Assembly: GCA_006384855.1 (NCBI GenBank)
Contig: VCJN01002371.1
Coordinates: 62,001-126,000, forward strand
Reading direction: 5' to 3'
DNA length: 64,000 nt
From: Tetraselmis striata
Taxonomy: Eukaryota; Chlorophyta; Chlorodendrophyceae; Chlorodendrales; Chlorodendraceae
Shown one piece after another: positions 31,813-44,060 of this stretch. The stretch's first letter is position 1; the number at the start of each line of letters is the position of its first letter. A model generated the notes under the pieces. The model made no database searches, was not told the origin of the DNA, and saw only the letters and a list, made by a program, of their open reading frames with translations. Both the position numbers and the translations under genes were made by a program.

Positions 31813-34720
31813 ATGGTCTTTCGGCGAATGGCGCCCGCGTCACGCCGGCTGCTGTCCGCCGGCGCGCTGCTGCTGTGCCTCGGCGCCGCGGCCGCGATGT
31901 ACGACGCCACGGACGCGGTGGAGGAGCTGACCGGTGCGCCGCCCCCACTCCCCTCCCTCCCGTTGCACCCCCTGTGCGCCCGTCCCAGCATGGTTCAAAG
32001 GCGACTGCGCCGCCCTCCCCTCGCCATTTTGGGCCGTCTCCTCATTCCACGCTCTCTCCTCGTTTCGGGCCGCGGTCCAGCCTTGGATCGAGGCGAGGCT
32101 GCGCGCATCCCCACGCAAAATGATGTGGCATTCGCGTGAGGCGTTCAGCATAGCATACTGGCCCACGCTACGAGCACAGCCGCTCTGGGGACACTGCGCT
32201 GGCTTGGTCTCAAGACTGTGTGTGTACGAGTGTCCGGCCGGTTTTGTGCTGTGTATGTGCGGGCAGAGGGAAGGTGGGTGTGGGTGTGCCCCGCCAGCAC
32301 TGCCCATGCGCAGTTTGCCTGCCCGCACTGCCAGCCCACAGCAACGGCGTAAGACGCACTTTACGCTAAACACCTGGCCTTGTAAAGCGCGTTCTGTTGT
32401 GGCGTGGCGACTCTGGGCGGATATGCGTGTTAATGTTGGCTATTTTTTTTGCAGGACGCAATGTCGGTTTGGTTTGGGGGATGTACAAGTCTGGGTACAA
32501 AGTAGATGTGGGTGTAGGTGTGGAGTATGGGGTATGGCATTTCGGGTATGGCATAGTACTAATGGCGTAGGGAAGGTACCCACGCACGGAGTCGTGCAAT
32601 CGAGAGCGGCACAGTAGGTGATCACCGCAGCGATCAGCATGCACATACACATGCACGCATGCACTTACATCACGGAAGCTCATGGTGCGGGGCGTCATCA
32701 CCCCGGACCTGTCTTGGGCACGCCCCTGCCGTGGTCCTTGATGCGCCCATTGGCGGGGGGAGGGGCCACCCGGCAGTCGCTTGCCTTGGGCACTGCTGAC
32801 CCCTCCTGCCCCCTCGCGCCCCTTCCGCGGCAGACGACAACTTTGAGGAGGAGGTCCTGGACTCGGAGGACTTCTGGATGGTGGAGTTTTACGGTGAGCG
32901 GCGGGCAGGCGGCCATTGGCGCGGCGGCTGTGGGGCCGAGTGGCAGGGCGCCATCAGGATGGGGGAGTCAGGGCATGGGGGTGCTGTAACCTGAAACCCT
33001 ACTCGTGGGAGCATGCACGAGCCACATGGTCCGGGAGGATTGTTGGACCAAACCCTGGGAGTGAGGCCTAAACCCTTGAAATAAAATCCTACACATCACG
33101 CGTGCCAGATTGGTATTTGTGGACATGACGATGGCTCAAACATTACACAAACCCTGAAACAAAATCCCAAACCCTACGACGCAGAAAGTGGGGTCGGAGG
33201 TCCCCCCTCTAAAACCTAAACCCTAGTTCAACTTACTCTGACAGCACTTCAGGTTTTCTAGGGCTTGTTCATTAGGTTTAGTATGAAACCCTAAACTACT
33301 CACCTGTCTTTATAGTCATGACATGACGGTGCTTGGGGCTCACTATGTTCGCAGTCTTATATTTTTGGCTCAAAACCCTCATGACCTTAGCCGCAATACC
33401 GTAAAACCCTAACCCGCTCTGGCGCAGCCCCCTGGTGCGGGCACTGCCAGAAGCTGGCGCCGGAGTGGAAGAAGGCGGCCAAGGAGCTGGAGGGCACCGC
33501 GCGCCTGGGCGCCGTCGACTGCGACGAGGACGGCAACAAGGCGCTGTGCTCCAAGTACGACGTGAAGGGCTTCCCCACCATCAAGGCCTTTGGCGAGGAC
33601 AAGGCCAAGCCGGCGGACTACCAGGCGGCGCGCGAGGCGGCTGCGATCGTGGCCTTTGCCAAGGAGGGCGCCGGGCCGGGCGCGGCGTCCAGCAAGCTGG
33701 TGGCGGCGCTCACGTACCTGGACACCTACTGGTAAGTAACGAGGAATGGGCGTGATTACAACGTCTTCAGCAAAGTGTAGTCCCTACGTCTTGACACGCA
33801 TATTGTGCATATATACACATACATGAACATGTGCGTGTGTATAGCAGTAGTGGTGTTAGTGGTGTATCTGAGGCTAGCGCATGCCTGAATACCATATCAT
33901 GTTAACCGCGCACTCACCTCCACCTTGTCCTTTTCATTGGTGCTGTCAGTCTTGTGTTAATTGGTCTTACCCTAGCTCTATATATACTATCGCGTAGGTG
34001 GGAAAATGTTACACGGCGGTGTTTGGCCGTGTTTTGCCCCCCTCCTAGCATTTGCTCATTATTTCTAGTCTATGCTAGCATTCATTCTCTTATAATTATT
34101 GCTGAAGTTCTATTGTAAAAGACTATTTGCACACGGCAGTATGGATAACGTTAATCCCTCGTGTCTGGACATGATTACACGGCGGGTGTCATCCTTGCCG
34201 AACGGGCTAAATGTTCGCAATCAATCAATGGATAAGGATTGTACTGCCCGATGCTGACAATATGTAGCAATATGCTATCTGATTGTACTACCGGTGCTAA
34301 CAAATACCAGGAGTACTCCTACTACGCGTTCCAAGAGTAGTCTGATTAGCGCCATCTTTTCGTCGTGCATCGGTCCGCATTCCTGTATTGCTATACATAT
34401 CTAACTTCAAACAATGAACGTATACTTTACCCGAAGAAATGGGCAATACAAATTCAAACAATGTCCTGAGTGCTTTCCGAAATCGATTCGCAATACAACT
34501 GATGCATCTGCCAGATTTTTCTTTCAAAGTAATTCAAAATATCGACACATTTTCCAGTTCATTCTATTCCATTTATTTCTAATTGCTGAACTTCCCTCTT
34601 AATAGATTATTTAGCTTGGCAAAGTTAAGTCCATACTTCATGTCACATATTATATGCATCTGCACATACATCTACATGTGTATGTGCATGTGCATCTACA
34701 GGCACGCATACGCGCGCACA

Positions 34721-34755
<35 letters not shown>

Positions 34756-36161
34756 TAGTAGTGGTGGTAGTAGTAGTAGTAGTAGTAGTGGTAGTGGTAG
34801 TGTATCTGATAATGCTGGCCATGCGCTGCAGGTTCCTGCATGAGGACCGCACCCCCAAGGTGCTGTTGCTGACGTCGGGGGCGGACAAGGGCCGCGCGCC
34901 CTCCTGGCTCGCCTCCCTCGCCGCCAAGTACAAGGACGGCCGGACCAAGTCCGTCAAGTTCGGCCACGCGGACGCGGCGGCGCACCCGCAGATTGCCAAG
35001 CGCCTGGGCGTGGAGGCCTTCCCCGCGCTCGTGGTGGCGCGCATCAGCGGCACCTACAAGGAGGGCGCGGGCGCGTTTGCCGTTGTCAGCGCGGGCCTGG
35101 ACGGCAAGGACTCGGCGGCGCTCAAGGCGGCCAAGGCGGCGGTGGACTCCCTCGCGCTGGGCGAAGAGGGCGAGAAGGGCATGGCGGAGCTGCCCGCCTT
35201 CCCGCCGCCCGAGACGCCCAAGAAGCTGGCGCCCACCAGGTGAATCCCCCCCCCCCCCCCCCCCCCCCCCCGATGACGACCCCGTATCTATTGTTAGCTT
35301 GGACCAACTGTTCAACTGGGCCAGCTGCTTGAAAAATGCCGTGCACAAATGTCGCGGTTCGGAGGTAGGCGGGGTCCGCATACCGGAAAAGGTGTGACAA
35401 TTGCAATAGCTACATACATACGATACCACGCTGCCGTGTGGCAAGCGTTAGGCTTTCGAGCCGAATGTCGCCTCGTTTGTTACACTGGTTTCGGAGCATG
35501 AGTTATCGGTTCAAGGGCCTAGAGGTCACCGTTTCCATCCCTACTGAAACCGAGAAGTGATGTCTCGCGGGGGAGGAATGCGGTGTGACAATTAGGATGC
35601 ATATAAACATACGATGCCTGGCTGCTGTGTGGCAAGCGTTGTGCTTTGGAGACGAATGTCGCCTCGATTGTTGCAAAGGCCACTACTTGCACGGTCTTCC
35701 TGCCGCCCTCACTCCTCCCGTTGAACCCATCCCCGGTCCGCCGCAGCTTCCACCGCCTGGACTCGGAGAACGCAGACACGCACTGCTTCGGCGGCTCGAA
35801 GCCCATCTGCGTGCTCGCGTTTGCCGACGGGGAGGAGTTTGCGGGGAAGGAGGACCTGGTGGCGCTGAGCCGCAAGTACCGCAACGACCCCTTCTCCTTC
35901 GCCTGGGTGGATGTGCGCAAGCAGGCCGAGTTTGCCGCCGGCTTTGGGCTGGACCCCGCCGCCGCGCCCGGCAGCCTGGCCATCATCAAGCATGGGAAGC
36001 GCACGCGCTTTGCAATGCACGACGGCGCCGTGGAGGCGGCGGCGGTCAGCAAGCTGCTGGACCGCGTGCTGGGCGGCGACGTGGCGTTCAAGCCGCTCAA
36101 GCCGGTGCCGGAGCTGGTGCCCGACTACCTGCAGGACGACGACGAGGTGGCGGACGCGTAG
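31813..36161 (+). CDS. Protein disulfide isomerase, one-redox-domain P5/PDIA6-like
   Basis: Five exons: 31813-31933, 32834-32893, 33428-33731, 34832-35239, 35747-36161, joining in phase to 435 residues. Residues 1 to about 28 are an ER signal peptide (LLSAGALLLCLGAAAA). The a-type thioredoxin domain follows; its active site WCGHC is at 63-67, split from its FYAP lead by intron 2, with cis-Pro motif GFPTI. Residues 140-270 form a redox-inactive b-like domain (PKVLLLTSGADKG, GVEAFPALVV). The C-terminal exon encodes another thioredoxin-like fold without Cys-x-x-Cys (ICVLAFADGEEFAGKEDL, FAWVDVRKQAEF), similar in layout to the PDIA6 C-terminal region. The protein oxidises or isomerises disulfides in the secretory pathway. 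It ends in DDDEVADA, not KDEL/HDEL, so retention is unclear. P5 enzymes usually have two CGHC domains; this has one. It is convergent with the LRR gene downstream. Confidence 0.9.
32980..33420 (+). repeat. Scattered telomere-like AAACCCT words in PDI intron 2
   Basis: AAACCCT, CTAAACCC and TAAAACCCTAACCC words occur at least ten times in this intron (for example near 33055, 33210, 33287, 33370 and 33403). They resemble plant-type TTTAGGG telomere repeats but are dispersed, not a clean array. Confidence 0.6.
34723..34802 (+). repeat. (GT)n followed by (GTA)n microsatellite in PDI intron 3
   Basis: A GT run at 34723-34754 passes into GTA/GTG triplets to about 34802, about 30 bases before the exon-4 acceptor at 34831. 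Confidence 0.95.
35247..35271 (+). repeat. Poly-C tract just after a 5' splice site
   Basis: 25 C in a row starting seven bases after the donor GT at 35240 of the PDI gene. It is the clearest case of the pattern seen in several genes of this window. Confidence 0.95.
35420..35665 (+). repeat. Dispersed repeat, copies 2 and 3 (tandem)
   Basis: Two tandem partial copies (about 35420-35590 and 35610-35665) of the element at 22075-22255. Both begin with ATACGAT-type sequence then CTGCCGTGTGGCAAGCGTT (CTGCTGTGTGGCAAGCGTT in the second), and share GACGAATGTCGCCTCG. They lie in PDI intron 4. Confidence 0.7.
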
Positions 36162-36169
36162 AACGCCAG

Positions 36170-37015
36170 CGGACGAAAGCATGTGCGCGAGGCCGAACCA
36201 AGCAAAGGCAACTGAAATCGATGTTTGTTACAGCATGCTAATCCGCTGCTCTCGGCCGCCCGGACCGCGTTCTTCTCAGGACCTGCCATCTCTAACCGCT
36301 ATGAGAACACATGGTGTATTGCAGCGCAGGCTACCGGCCATCCTCCGCGGTTTCCAATCCCCTCCTCCTTCCTTGCAGCCTTACGCTGCCCCTCCCCCCC
36401 CCCCCTTGTGTCGCCGACTTTACCGCTCGCCTGTGTCCAAACAAAGGCATGCGTGTTTCAATGACCCGGAGCCCTGTCAGTGCCTCCGCGCGCACAAAAC
36501 ATTCACTCGGTATATCAGAGCGCGGCGGTTCAGATGAGTATCTCGGGTCCGGTAATCACTCATACAGCGGTACAAGTACTACTGCTTTCACATCACAGCT
36601 GTGCACCCGCAAATGTAACAATATTCACAGTTCCGCCCACGCTAAGAATTCATATTCATTCACGATTCTATCTGCTGCTTTGCTTCGCGACTACGAGGTA
36701 TTTGCAAATAACCGGAGTGCAAGAACAGTTCCGAAATTGTCGATGATGATTGATTGATACTGCATTATTATTATTGTATGGACCAAGCGGCTTGCAATGA
36801 TGGATAGTGCTGGCTTGTGTGGAGGAATGCGCATGGACGAGGTGATTAGCGCTATGCGTATGGAGGGAGCTGATCACGTCGAGTGGAGCGTCAATTATGT
36901 ACATGCCGGTTGGCTATTTAAAATTAACTGGGCCACAGGCAGCCGTCGTGGCGATCTACCTAAACAGCCGTCTCCGAAACTGTCTTATGCGCTACCTACC
37001 CCCTGCCCCCTCTCA
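36170..37015. other. Convergent intergenic region between PDI and LRR genes
   Basis: Holds the 3' untranslated regions of both genes. A TGTAA word at 36614-36618 could be the PDI poly(A) signal. No gene recognised. Confidence 0.4.
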
Positions 37016-37023
37016 GGGACGCA

Positions 37024-40000
37024 TCAGAGGTAGTTCCCGCTGCGGCCGCTCCCTCCAGCGGCCCCGTCGTATCGGAGCTTGACTGGGGGCAGCGACTTCT
37101 GCCGCTCGTCGGCGCGGCCAGAAATGTAGCCGGCCCGCATCTTGGGGCTGGGCGGCGGGCTGGGATGTGCCCGCCGGTGGGGGCTGGGCGGCGCGCGCAC
37201 CGGCGGCCGGTCGGGCGACTGCCCCAGGCTTAGCACCGCCGGCAGTGCTGGCAGCGGGCCGCTGCCGACGCCGCCGCTGGACGTGCGCCGCGGCGAGATG
37301 TTTTGCGCGCGGCTGGCGTTGTCGGCGACCGGGCGTTGGCCATACGGCGGCGTGGCGGTCGCCGACATCGACATCGCGCTCTCCCCGCTCAGGCTCGACG
37401 CGGTGGAGCGGTTCGTCTTGAAGCCGCTCAGGGGGCTGTTGTCGTGAACGAGGTAGTACAACTCGACGCCGCCGGCGCCGCTGCCTGGCGGGCTCCGCAT
37501 CGCCATCGCTCCGGCGGGCGAGGCCGAGCCTCCTTGTGGCGCGACGTAGTTGCCGTTATTGATGCCATTGCGATCGCTTCCTCCGCCGCTGCGCTGACCC
37601 GCCGCTGCCTGCTGCCTGGCGGCCTGCTGGTGCAGCTGCGACGCCGTCATGGCCACCTTGGGCATCTTGGCGATCGAGCCCGATTTGAAGCTGGCCGACG
37701 CGTGCAGCGGGTTAACGACCGTCTGGCTGCTGCCATGCTTGGGCGTCTGGATCTCCACAGACGCCGAGCCGTCCGCGCCGGCACCTCCCACTTCCGCGTC
37801 GACGGCGCCACCGCTGGGCGCAAAGCCGGGGAAGGTGTCCTTGGTGCGTCGCAGTACCTGCCCGACAGCGGCCCCGAACGACTTGATGCCTGTCGAGACG
37901 CCGTCAAAGACAGCGGTGCTCCTCCGCTTGAGTTTTGATAGCGATCCTTCGTCGCACCCGGCGTCGTCGGCAGGGTCGTCGTCCCGTCGACCGTTATTTG
38001 TAGCCGCGGCACTGGCCTGCTTCGCCGAGCCGCGGGCGCCGTCGTCCGACTCGCTGTCGTCGTCGCCGCGCGAGCGCTTGGAGCCGGCAAAAAGCAGCCC
38101 CTCGCGTCGCAGCCACCACACCGTAGCACCCAGAAACACGATGATGAAGGCCATCAGGAGGCCCGCCGAGATACCGACCGCTTTGGTGACGGGACCGCTT
38201 ACGCCGACCGCCTGCTGCTTGACGTCGCCGTTCGCCTGGTTGGCCCGCGCGGCGATCGGCGCCGGGGCGGCAGGGTAGGGCGGGGCCGACGGATAGGGCG
38301 GCACCGAGTAGGGCGGCGGGGAGGCGGGCGGGCTTGGCGGCGGCGGGGGGGACATGGGCGCCGGCGGCGCGGGGTCGCGGCAAATCTCGATGCGGGAGCC
38401 CGACTGCGCGCTCACCGACGTGCGCTGGTTGAGGCTGCGAAGGAACGCGGAGGTCTGGTCACGGCTCATCCCAGCCACCAGGCTCGCCTCCGCGCATGCC
38501 ACCTCCGTGCCGTCCACGCCACTGCAGAATAAGAAGTAGCACACTAGAATCAGCAATCGAACTTTCGTGGTCAGGTGTATACATGTGGCCATACATAGCC
38601 ATATCATTCTGGTGCTGATGATGGTAGGATGTGTGATGTTTACAATTACATATGACACATCCATATTACATAGCGCCATAATACACTAGCAGGACGGGTA
38701 TCGTCCCCAATTAGGACCCCTGCTACGTACATGTGTCTCATAATATTCGATAGCTTATCATGTGGAAGTTCAAATAAACACACTGTGAGGGTAAAGAGGT
38801 ACCTCTTTATATGTGAAGAGGTTATTTTGTTCTAATCCATGGATGATGATCATCGACATGCCCGACCACAACGAAGGCCGGGAGTGGTGTTGTAGGGGGG
38901 GGCGCACAGTGACTCGATGTTGTCCAGTACGGTCATCCAGTCGCGGCGCAGCAGCGCCAGCACGCGGCGGTTGTTGGCAATGCTGAGCGCGCGGAGGCGG
39001 TCCAGGTTCTGCCAGCCCACCGGCAGATTGCCCTCCAGCGCATTGTCCTGCAGCATCCTGCCGTGTCGCATCTCATATCAGCAATGAACTCGACGCAGCA
39101 AACAACACACACTTCGCGAAAAAACTTGCCGCTCTTTGCTGACAGATTGGATGTTATGCTGACGAGAACATAGCGTCTGTTGTCAACAACGATTATTTCT
39201 CCATCGATTGGCCCACAATACACGTGTAGTTCGCCGAGTTGCAGCCAACAACTCATACTTCCCGCAAAACTCGCCACTTTTTGTTGTTTGGATGGATCGG
39301 ATGTTATGCTGACAAGACTCGTCACTCTGTTGTCGACAAGACGACAACGTCTCGATGATTTTACGATCGATCGGGAACGGCCGATATGTTCCGTGTATTT
39401 CACCGAGTGCCCGATGATGTAGTTGAGCGGCGAGTGGCACAGCGTAATAGCTCTCGGACATTAATGTAGCATGTAAAACTGGGGGCGCTGCTCACAGTTG
39501 GCTGAGGGCGGCCATGTCGCCCCACTCGCCCGGCATGCTCCCACTCAGCCGGTTCTCGTGCAGGTAGAGGTAGGTCATGTTGGAGAGGGCGCCCCACTCG
39601 GGCGGGAGGATGCCCGAGAGAGCATTGTTGTGCATGTCGCTGCGCCGCACAGCCACAGCGCCGCCTCAGTGGGCATGCCGCCAAATCCCGCCCATCACAC
39701 GACAGAGGCGGCTGATGCACGACATGGCAGCGGCACTTACACAATCTGCAGGTCGCGCAGGCGGCTCCACCCCGGCGGCAGGTTGCCATCCAGCCGGTTG
39801 TTCCAGAGGTACACGGCGCGCAGCTTGGTCATGGCCGCCCAGGTCTCGGGCAGGGAGCCACTGATGCGGTTCTTGCGGAGGTACCTGGCCAGTGGCAGCA
39901 GTGTGTGTGTGTGTTGGGGGGGGGTGGGGGGGGGGGTCAGATCCGCGGACGCCCTTGGGTGGCTGATGTCCAGTAGTATATGGGTACCCGCACCATTTAA

Positions 40001-42626
40001 TTGGGTCCGCAGTTACGGTATACTCTCAACAGCCTAATGATATACATATATATATATATTTCATATATATATATATTACATATATTACATATATATCAAC
40101 TAAATGTAGCTATAAAGCTATGTAAATGTATATTAACATATAAATTATGTATAATATATTATATATATTATATATTATATATACAGATAGAGGAAAAGCA
40201 CCGGGAGCCAAACACAGCTTGAACAAGGCGGCGGCGGCCACTCACAGGTGGGTGAGGCTGCGCATGGTGGCCCAATCACGCGGCAGGCTGCCGGAAAGGC
40301 GGTTGTCGTCCAGATGCAGCTCCACCAGGTTGGCGAGCGCGCCCCACGAGGGTGGCAGGCTGCCCTCCAGCCGGTTGTTCTGCAGGTACAGGTACTTGAG
40401 CCGCAGCATCTGCCACCACGTGCTGGGCAGCCCGCCTGTCAGCTCGTTGCCGTCCAGCGCCCTGTGGGGTGAGAGCGCCCACAGCAGCAGCGACAGTGTC
40501 AGAGGGGGTTTTAGGGTGTTAGGACTTAACAACCGTAACCCTAATAAACACAAATCCAAAGCCTAAAACCCTATACAACGGGGGTCTCCTCCAGGTTTGC
40601 AATAGCAAAAAATGATCAGGTTTCTAGGGTTCAAAACCCTAATTCTTCAAGCGGCATCGTGGCTTCTTCCAGCCCATCAAGCCATGCCCAAATAGATGAA
40701 AGCGTATCGTTCATTCAGCCGAGCAGAGGGGCGGCTCACAAGTACTCCAGTGCGCTGAGCCAACCGAAAGACTCCGGCAGCGCGCCCTCCAGCAGGTTGT
40801 TCTGCAGGTAGCTGCCATGCGAGCACGGCCACCGCAGTCAGCTGCTAAGCCCATCAGACGCGGCGGCGCAGCAAGATGCCAAGGGTTAGGGCGTAGTGAA
40901 AGGGTTAGGGCGTGCAGGGTGCCGGTGCATGTCAGGCAATGCGGCTGCACTCACAGGGACTTGAGGCTGCCCATGGTGCTCCAGGAGCTTGGGATGCTGC
41001 CGCCGATGTTGTTGCCCTCCAGGTGCCTGCGATGGGACAAAGCGTGTCGGGTCAGGTCCGGCCCCGGAGCAAGCAAGCGGGCGGCAGGGCGGGGCCGGGC
41101 GACAGGGCAGAATAGGGCAGGGCAGGGCAGGGTAGGGTAGGGGCGCGTACAGGTGCTCCACGCTCTCCATGCCACTCCAGCTCGCAAACAGCCTCCCCCC
41201 CAGATCATTTCCGCCAGCCTTCCTGTTGATGCCGCGGATCACATGCGACGCACGGCTCAGCGATCGGCCATCCAAAAGACCGCGGCGGGACGCTGGAAGT
41301 GACGGTGCGCATGCCAATGCTGCTTAAGGTGTGAGGGGAATGGGCACGTACAGGACTCGCAGCTTCTTGAGCCACCCCCAAGACTCCGGCAATCCTCCCG
41401 CGAAGCGATTGCTGGCCAGATGGCTGCGCATGGCCCAGGCAGCCGCAGCACGGCCATGGGTTTCAATCGCAAGGTTTTGGGGTTGTGAGCATGAACACAG
41501 GAGGCGGTGAGAGGAAGGGAGGGCACTCACAGGACTTCCAAGTTCTGCAGCTCCTCCAGCTGGGACGGCAGGCTGCCGCCGAGTTTGTTGTTGTCGAGAT
41601 ACCTGCCAGGGTCCGGCCCCCACAGCGTCAGCACATTGGGGTGTTTGCATGGCGCAGTGAATGCTGCATCAGTGCGCACTGCAGTGGCGCAGGTCGGGTA
41701 TCCTTACAGGTGCTTGAGCTTTGCCAGCTTCGACCAAGAGCTGGGGATGGAGCCAGTGAGCTCGTTGTTGTCGAGATACCTGTGTGACAGCGTAGGGTTA
41801 GCGCCTTCACATACACATCATCTACCTTTGCGCACAGTTCTCACAGGCAGCGGCGGCACTACGGGCTTACAGGTACTCCAGCTCCTGCAGCTCCTCCCAC
41901 TCCTCCGGGAGTGGTCCAACCAAGCCGTTGCCCCTCAGATCCCTGCGCAATAAGAGATGCGCCGTGTGATTGGGCAGTCAGGGCGCTGTTCATAAGCCAG
42001 CAATCGTCAGCTTCCAAGCAAGGCCACGTAGCCGGCGAGGAGTGCGACTTACAGAACTCGCAGGTCCTTGAAGATTCGCCACTCGGCCGGCAAACGCGCG
42101 CCACGCAGGCCCAGGCCGTTCAGCTTGCTGCACATCACATCAGCAGGACGTAAGCGACGGTCGATGCGGCTGAGCGAGAGGAAGATATACGAAACGCAGG
42201 CACAGGCGACGGCGTGCCGCACTCACAGCTGCACCATTTTCCCTTCGATGTCACACGCGACGCCAACCCACTCGCAGACGTCATTCTGGTTGCGCAGCCA
42301 GCCCAGGTCCTCGGCCCGATCGAACTTTATGAGAGCGCGCTGCATAACGAACTCATCTGCAAAAGGCAAAATCAGGCAGTCAGATGTCCGAGTTACTCGG
42401 TCGGAAGGCTCCCGGAATCACCTCTAGGTCGACTTGCTGTCGTTGCCAAGACGGACAGGAGTCGACCGACAAGTCGACGAATCACTCGCCGGGTGAGTGG
42501 ACGGTGAGTGTGAGCGGACTCGCTCGTACCTTTGATTTGTGCTGTCGCCGGCGCTATGAGCGCCGCAGAGAACACCATCGCCGCCAACAAGCAGGCTGCG
42601 CTGAATTGTCCCGCCGAGGGGGCCAT
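37024..42626 (-). CDS. Leucine-rich-repeat receptor-like membrane protein without kinase
   Basis: Fourteen exons, minus strand: 42626-42530, 42356-42227, 42127-42053, then seven of 72 bases (41942-41871, 41779-41708, 41602-41531, 41423-41352, 41222-41151, 41026-40955, 40811-40740), 40461-40246, 39884-39741, 39639-39496, 39057-38908, 38521-37024. They join in phase to 985 residues. Residues 1-30 are a signal peptide. Exon 2 holds a plant LRR cap with paired Cys (VCEWVGVAC). About 16 LRRs of 24 residues follow (LYLDNNELTGSIPSSW), of the plant extracellular type with Trp at the position after PxxW. Next is a Cys-containing cap, a Pro-rich juxtamembrane stretch (PPPPPSPPASPPPYSVPPYP), one membrane span (GLLMAFIIVFLGATVWWL) and a ~350-residue Ser/Gly-rich cytoplasmic tail with no kinase. 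Likely a cell-surface recognition or adhesion protein; ligand unknown. Confidence 0.88.
40040..40192. repeat. AT-rich (ATAT)n-type stretch in an LRR-gene intron
   Basis: About 150 bases consisting mostly of TATATA, ATATATT and TTATATATTA words, inside the intron between the 216-base and 144-base LRR exons. Confidence 0.8.
40500..40660 (-). repeat. Telomere-like words in an LRR-gene intron
   Basis: TTTTAGGGTGTTAGG, AACCCTAATAAAC, AAAACCCTAT, TCTAGGGTTCAAAACCCTAA: both strands of a TTTAGGG-like motif occur in a short stretch. A further pair (AGGGTTAGGGCG) lies at 40880-40920 in the next intron. Confidence 0.6.
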
Positions 42627-42639
42627 CGTACGTTCGTTT

Positions 42640-44060
42640 GAACGAGCACGTCGGGCGCCTGCAGCACGACATACAGCAAGCGCCGCGGTGTCAGCCGCCC
42701 GCACAGGCGGTTGTTTGCTCCGCCACCCACTGACGCCAGCTCCTGTCGCACGCTGGAGCGCCGGACGCTCGTCATGCGGCTCGCGAAAAGAAGACAGTAT
42801 GCAGGTGGGGGAGTCGCAAGTCGGGACAATGGGGTTGGGCTGGGTGCCGATAACCGACCGGGCTGCGGCGCTGCGACATTTGCCCTATTTTGACAGCGAC
42901 GTTTTACAGCGACACTCGGGTGGATGGCACCAACACCTCTGCGGCCTCAGCCGGAGCTCGCAGTCGATACCCCGCGTCGGCCCAAGTCATCCGCAGTCTT
43001 TCCCCCCAGGCAAAGCCAGAAATTTCCCAGGCTGGTAGCAATTTTAAAGTGGCGGTGGGAAAGTAGGGAGTACAAGCCCGCCGCAGCTGCAGTACCTGCG
43101 GCGCGAACGGGGCGTCTACCTGGCGGGTCCAGATGGGGCGTCGTGCGGGTCGAGGCTTGGGGGACAGCGGCCACTCCGTCAGCGAGACTGCCGCCCCGAC
43201 ACCACGGCCCAGCGCTGCTCGGCTGATCTTCGGTACAGCTTGCTCGTCGAGCGCCTCTGCTGAACCTATCTACAATGTGACATATGCGGCCGTCCCCGGG
43301 AAGCAGAGCTCGCGGAGGCGGTGTCGCATCGCACGCCCGTTAGAACGGTTGCCCGCGCTTGATCTGGCTCGCGTGCTCCCGCGATGAGGGGTACGGGTGA
43401 GGCACATATTTATTTTTATATACCGCAGTGCTGAATATTAATGTACTGCAGTCCTACTTGGCAACGGAAACCGTCCCTAACATTCGTACTCTATCCAAGA
43501 ACGCGAAGGCAACGACCACAGTGCAGTACTGTACTAGTACTACGCTTGTAGTTGTAGTTTACAGTACTACGCTTGTAGTTGTAGCAGTTGCAGGCTTGCA
43601 GCATCAATAAGCATCAGTCGTAAATCGCGACTATCCGTACATTAAATCCTTATATTTTATATTTATGATCCGCAGCATCGCTAACATTTTAATCCTTGTA
43701 CCCGATAGCGGTGTGCAGGTACCAGTATCGGTACTGTTTATCCAGGCGGGAACGCTAAATCGTCGCCGGCTATTTAAAAACGATTTAAAGCTACTGTTGT
43801 ATTACATTGATGCGATCAATATTAAGTATTAATAAATAAGGAGCTCCGGTAGGGAGCTCGGGAAGCAAGTAATATTTAGGAGCTCATCTACGCTGACAAA
43901 TTTCCTGTTTAATTATATGAACGGGTTTCTCTAAATCACTGATGGTTGACGCAGATACAATATATTCTATATTCTGAGAGCTAAATTTTTGGCCGTTTAT
44001 TCTGCAGATGTCACATGGGACCGGATTGGGTGAGGCCTGGCGTGAGAATTATGATTCTTT
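42640..44060. other. Divergent intergenic region
   Basis: Lies between the start of the LRR gene and the start of the large plus-strand gene, so it should hold both promoters. GC-rich to about 43390, then AT-richer with ATTAATA and GTACTAC words. No gene or RNA recognised and no clear TATA box. Confidence 0.4.
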
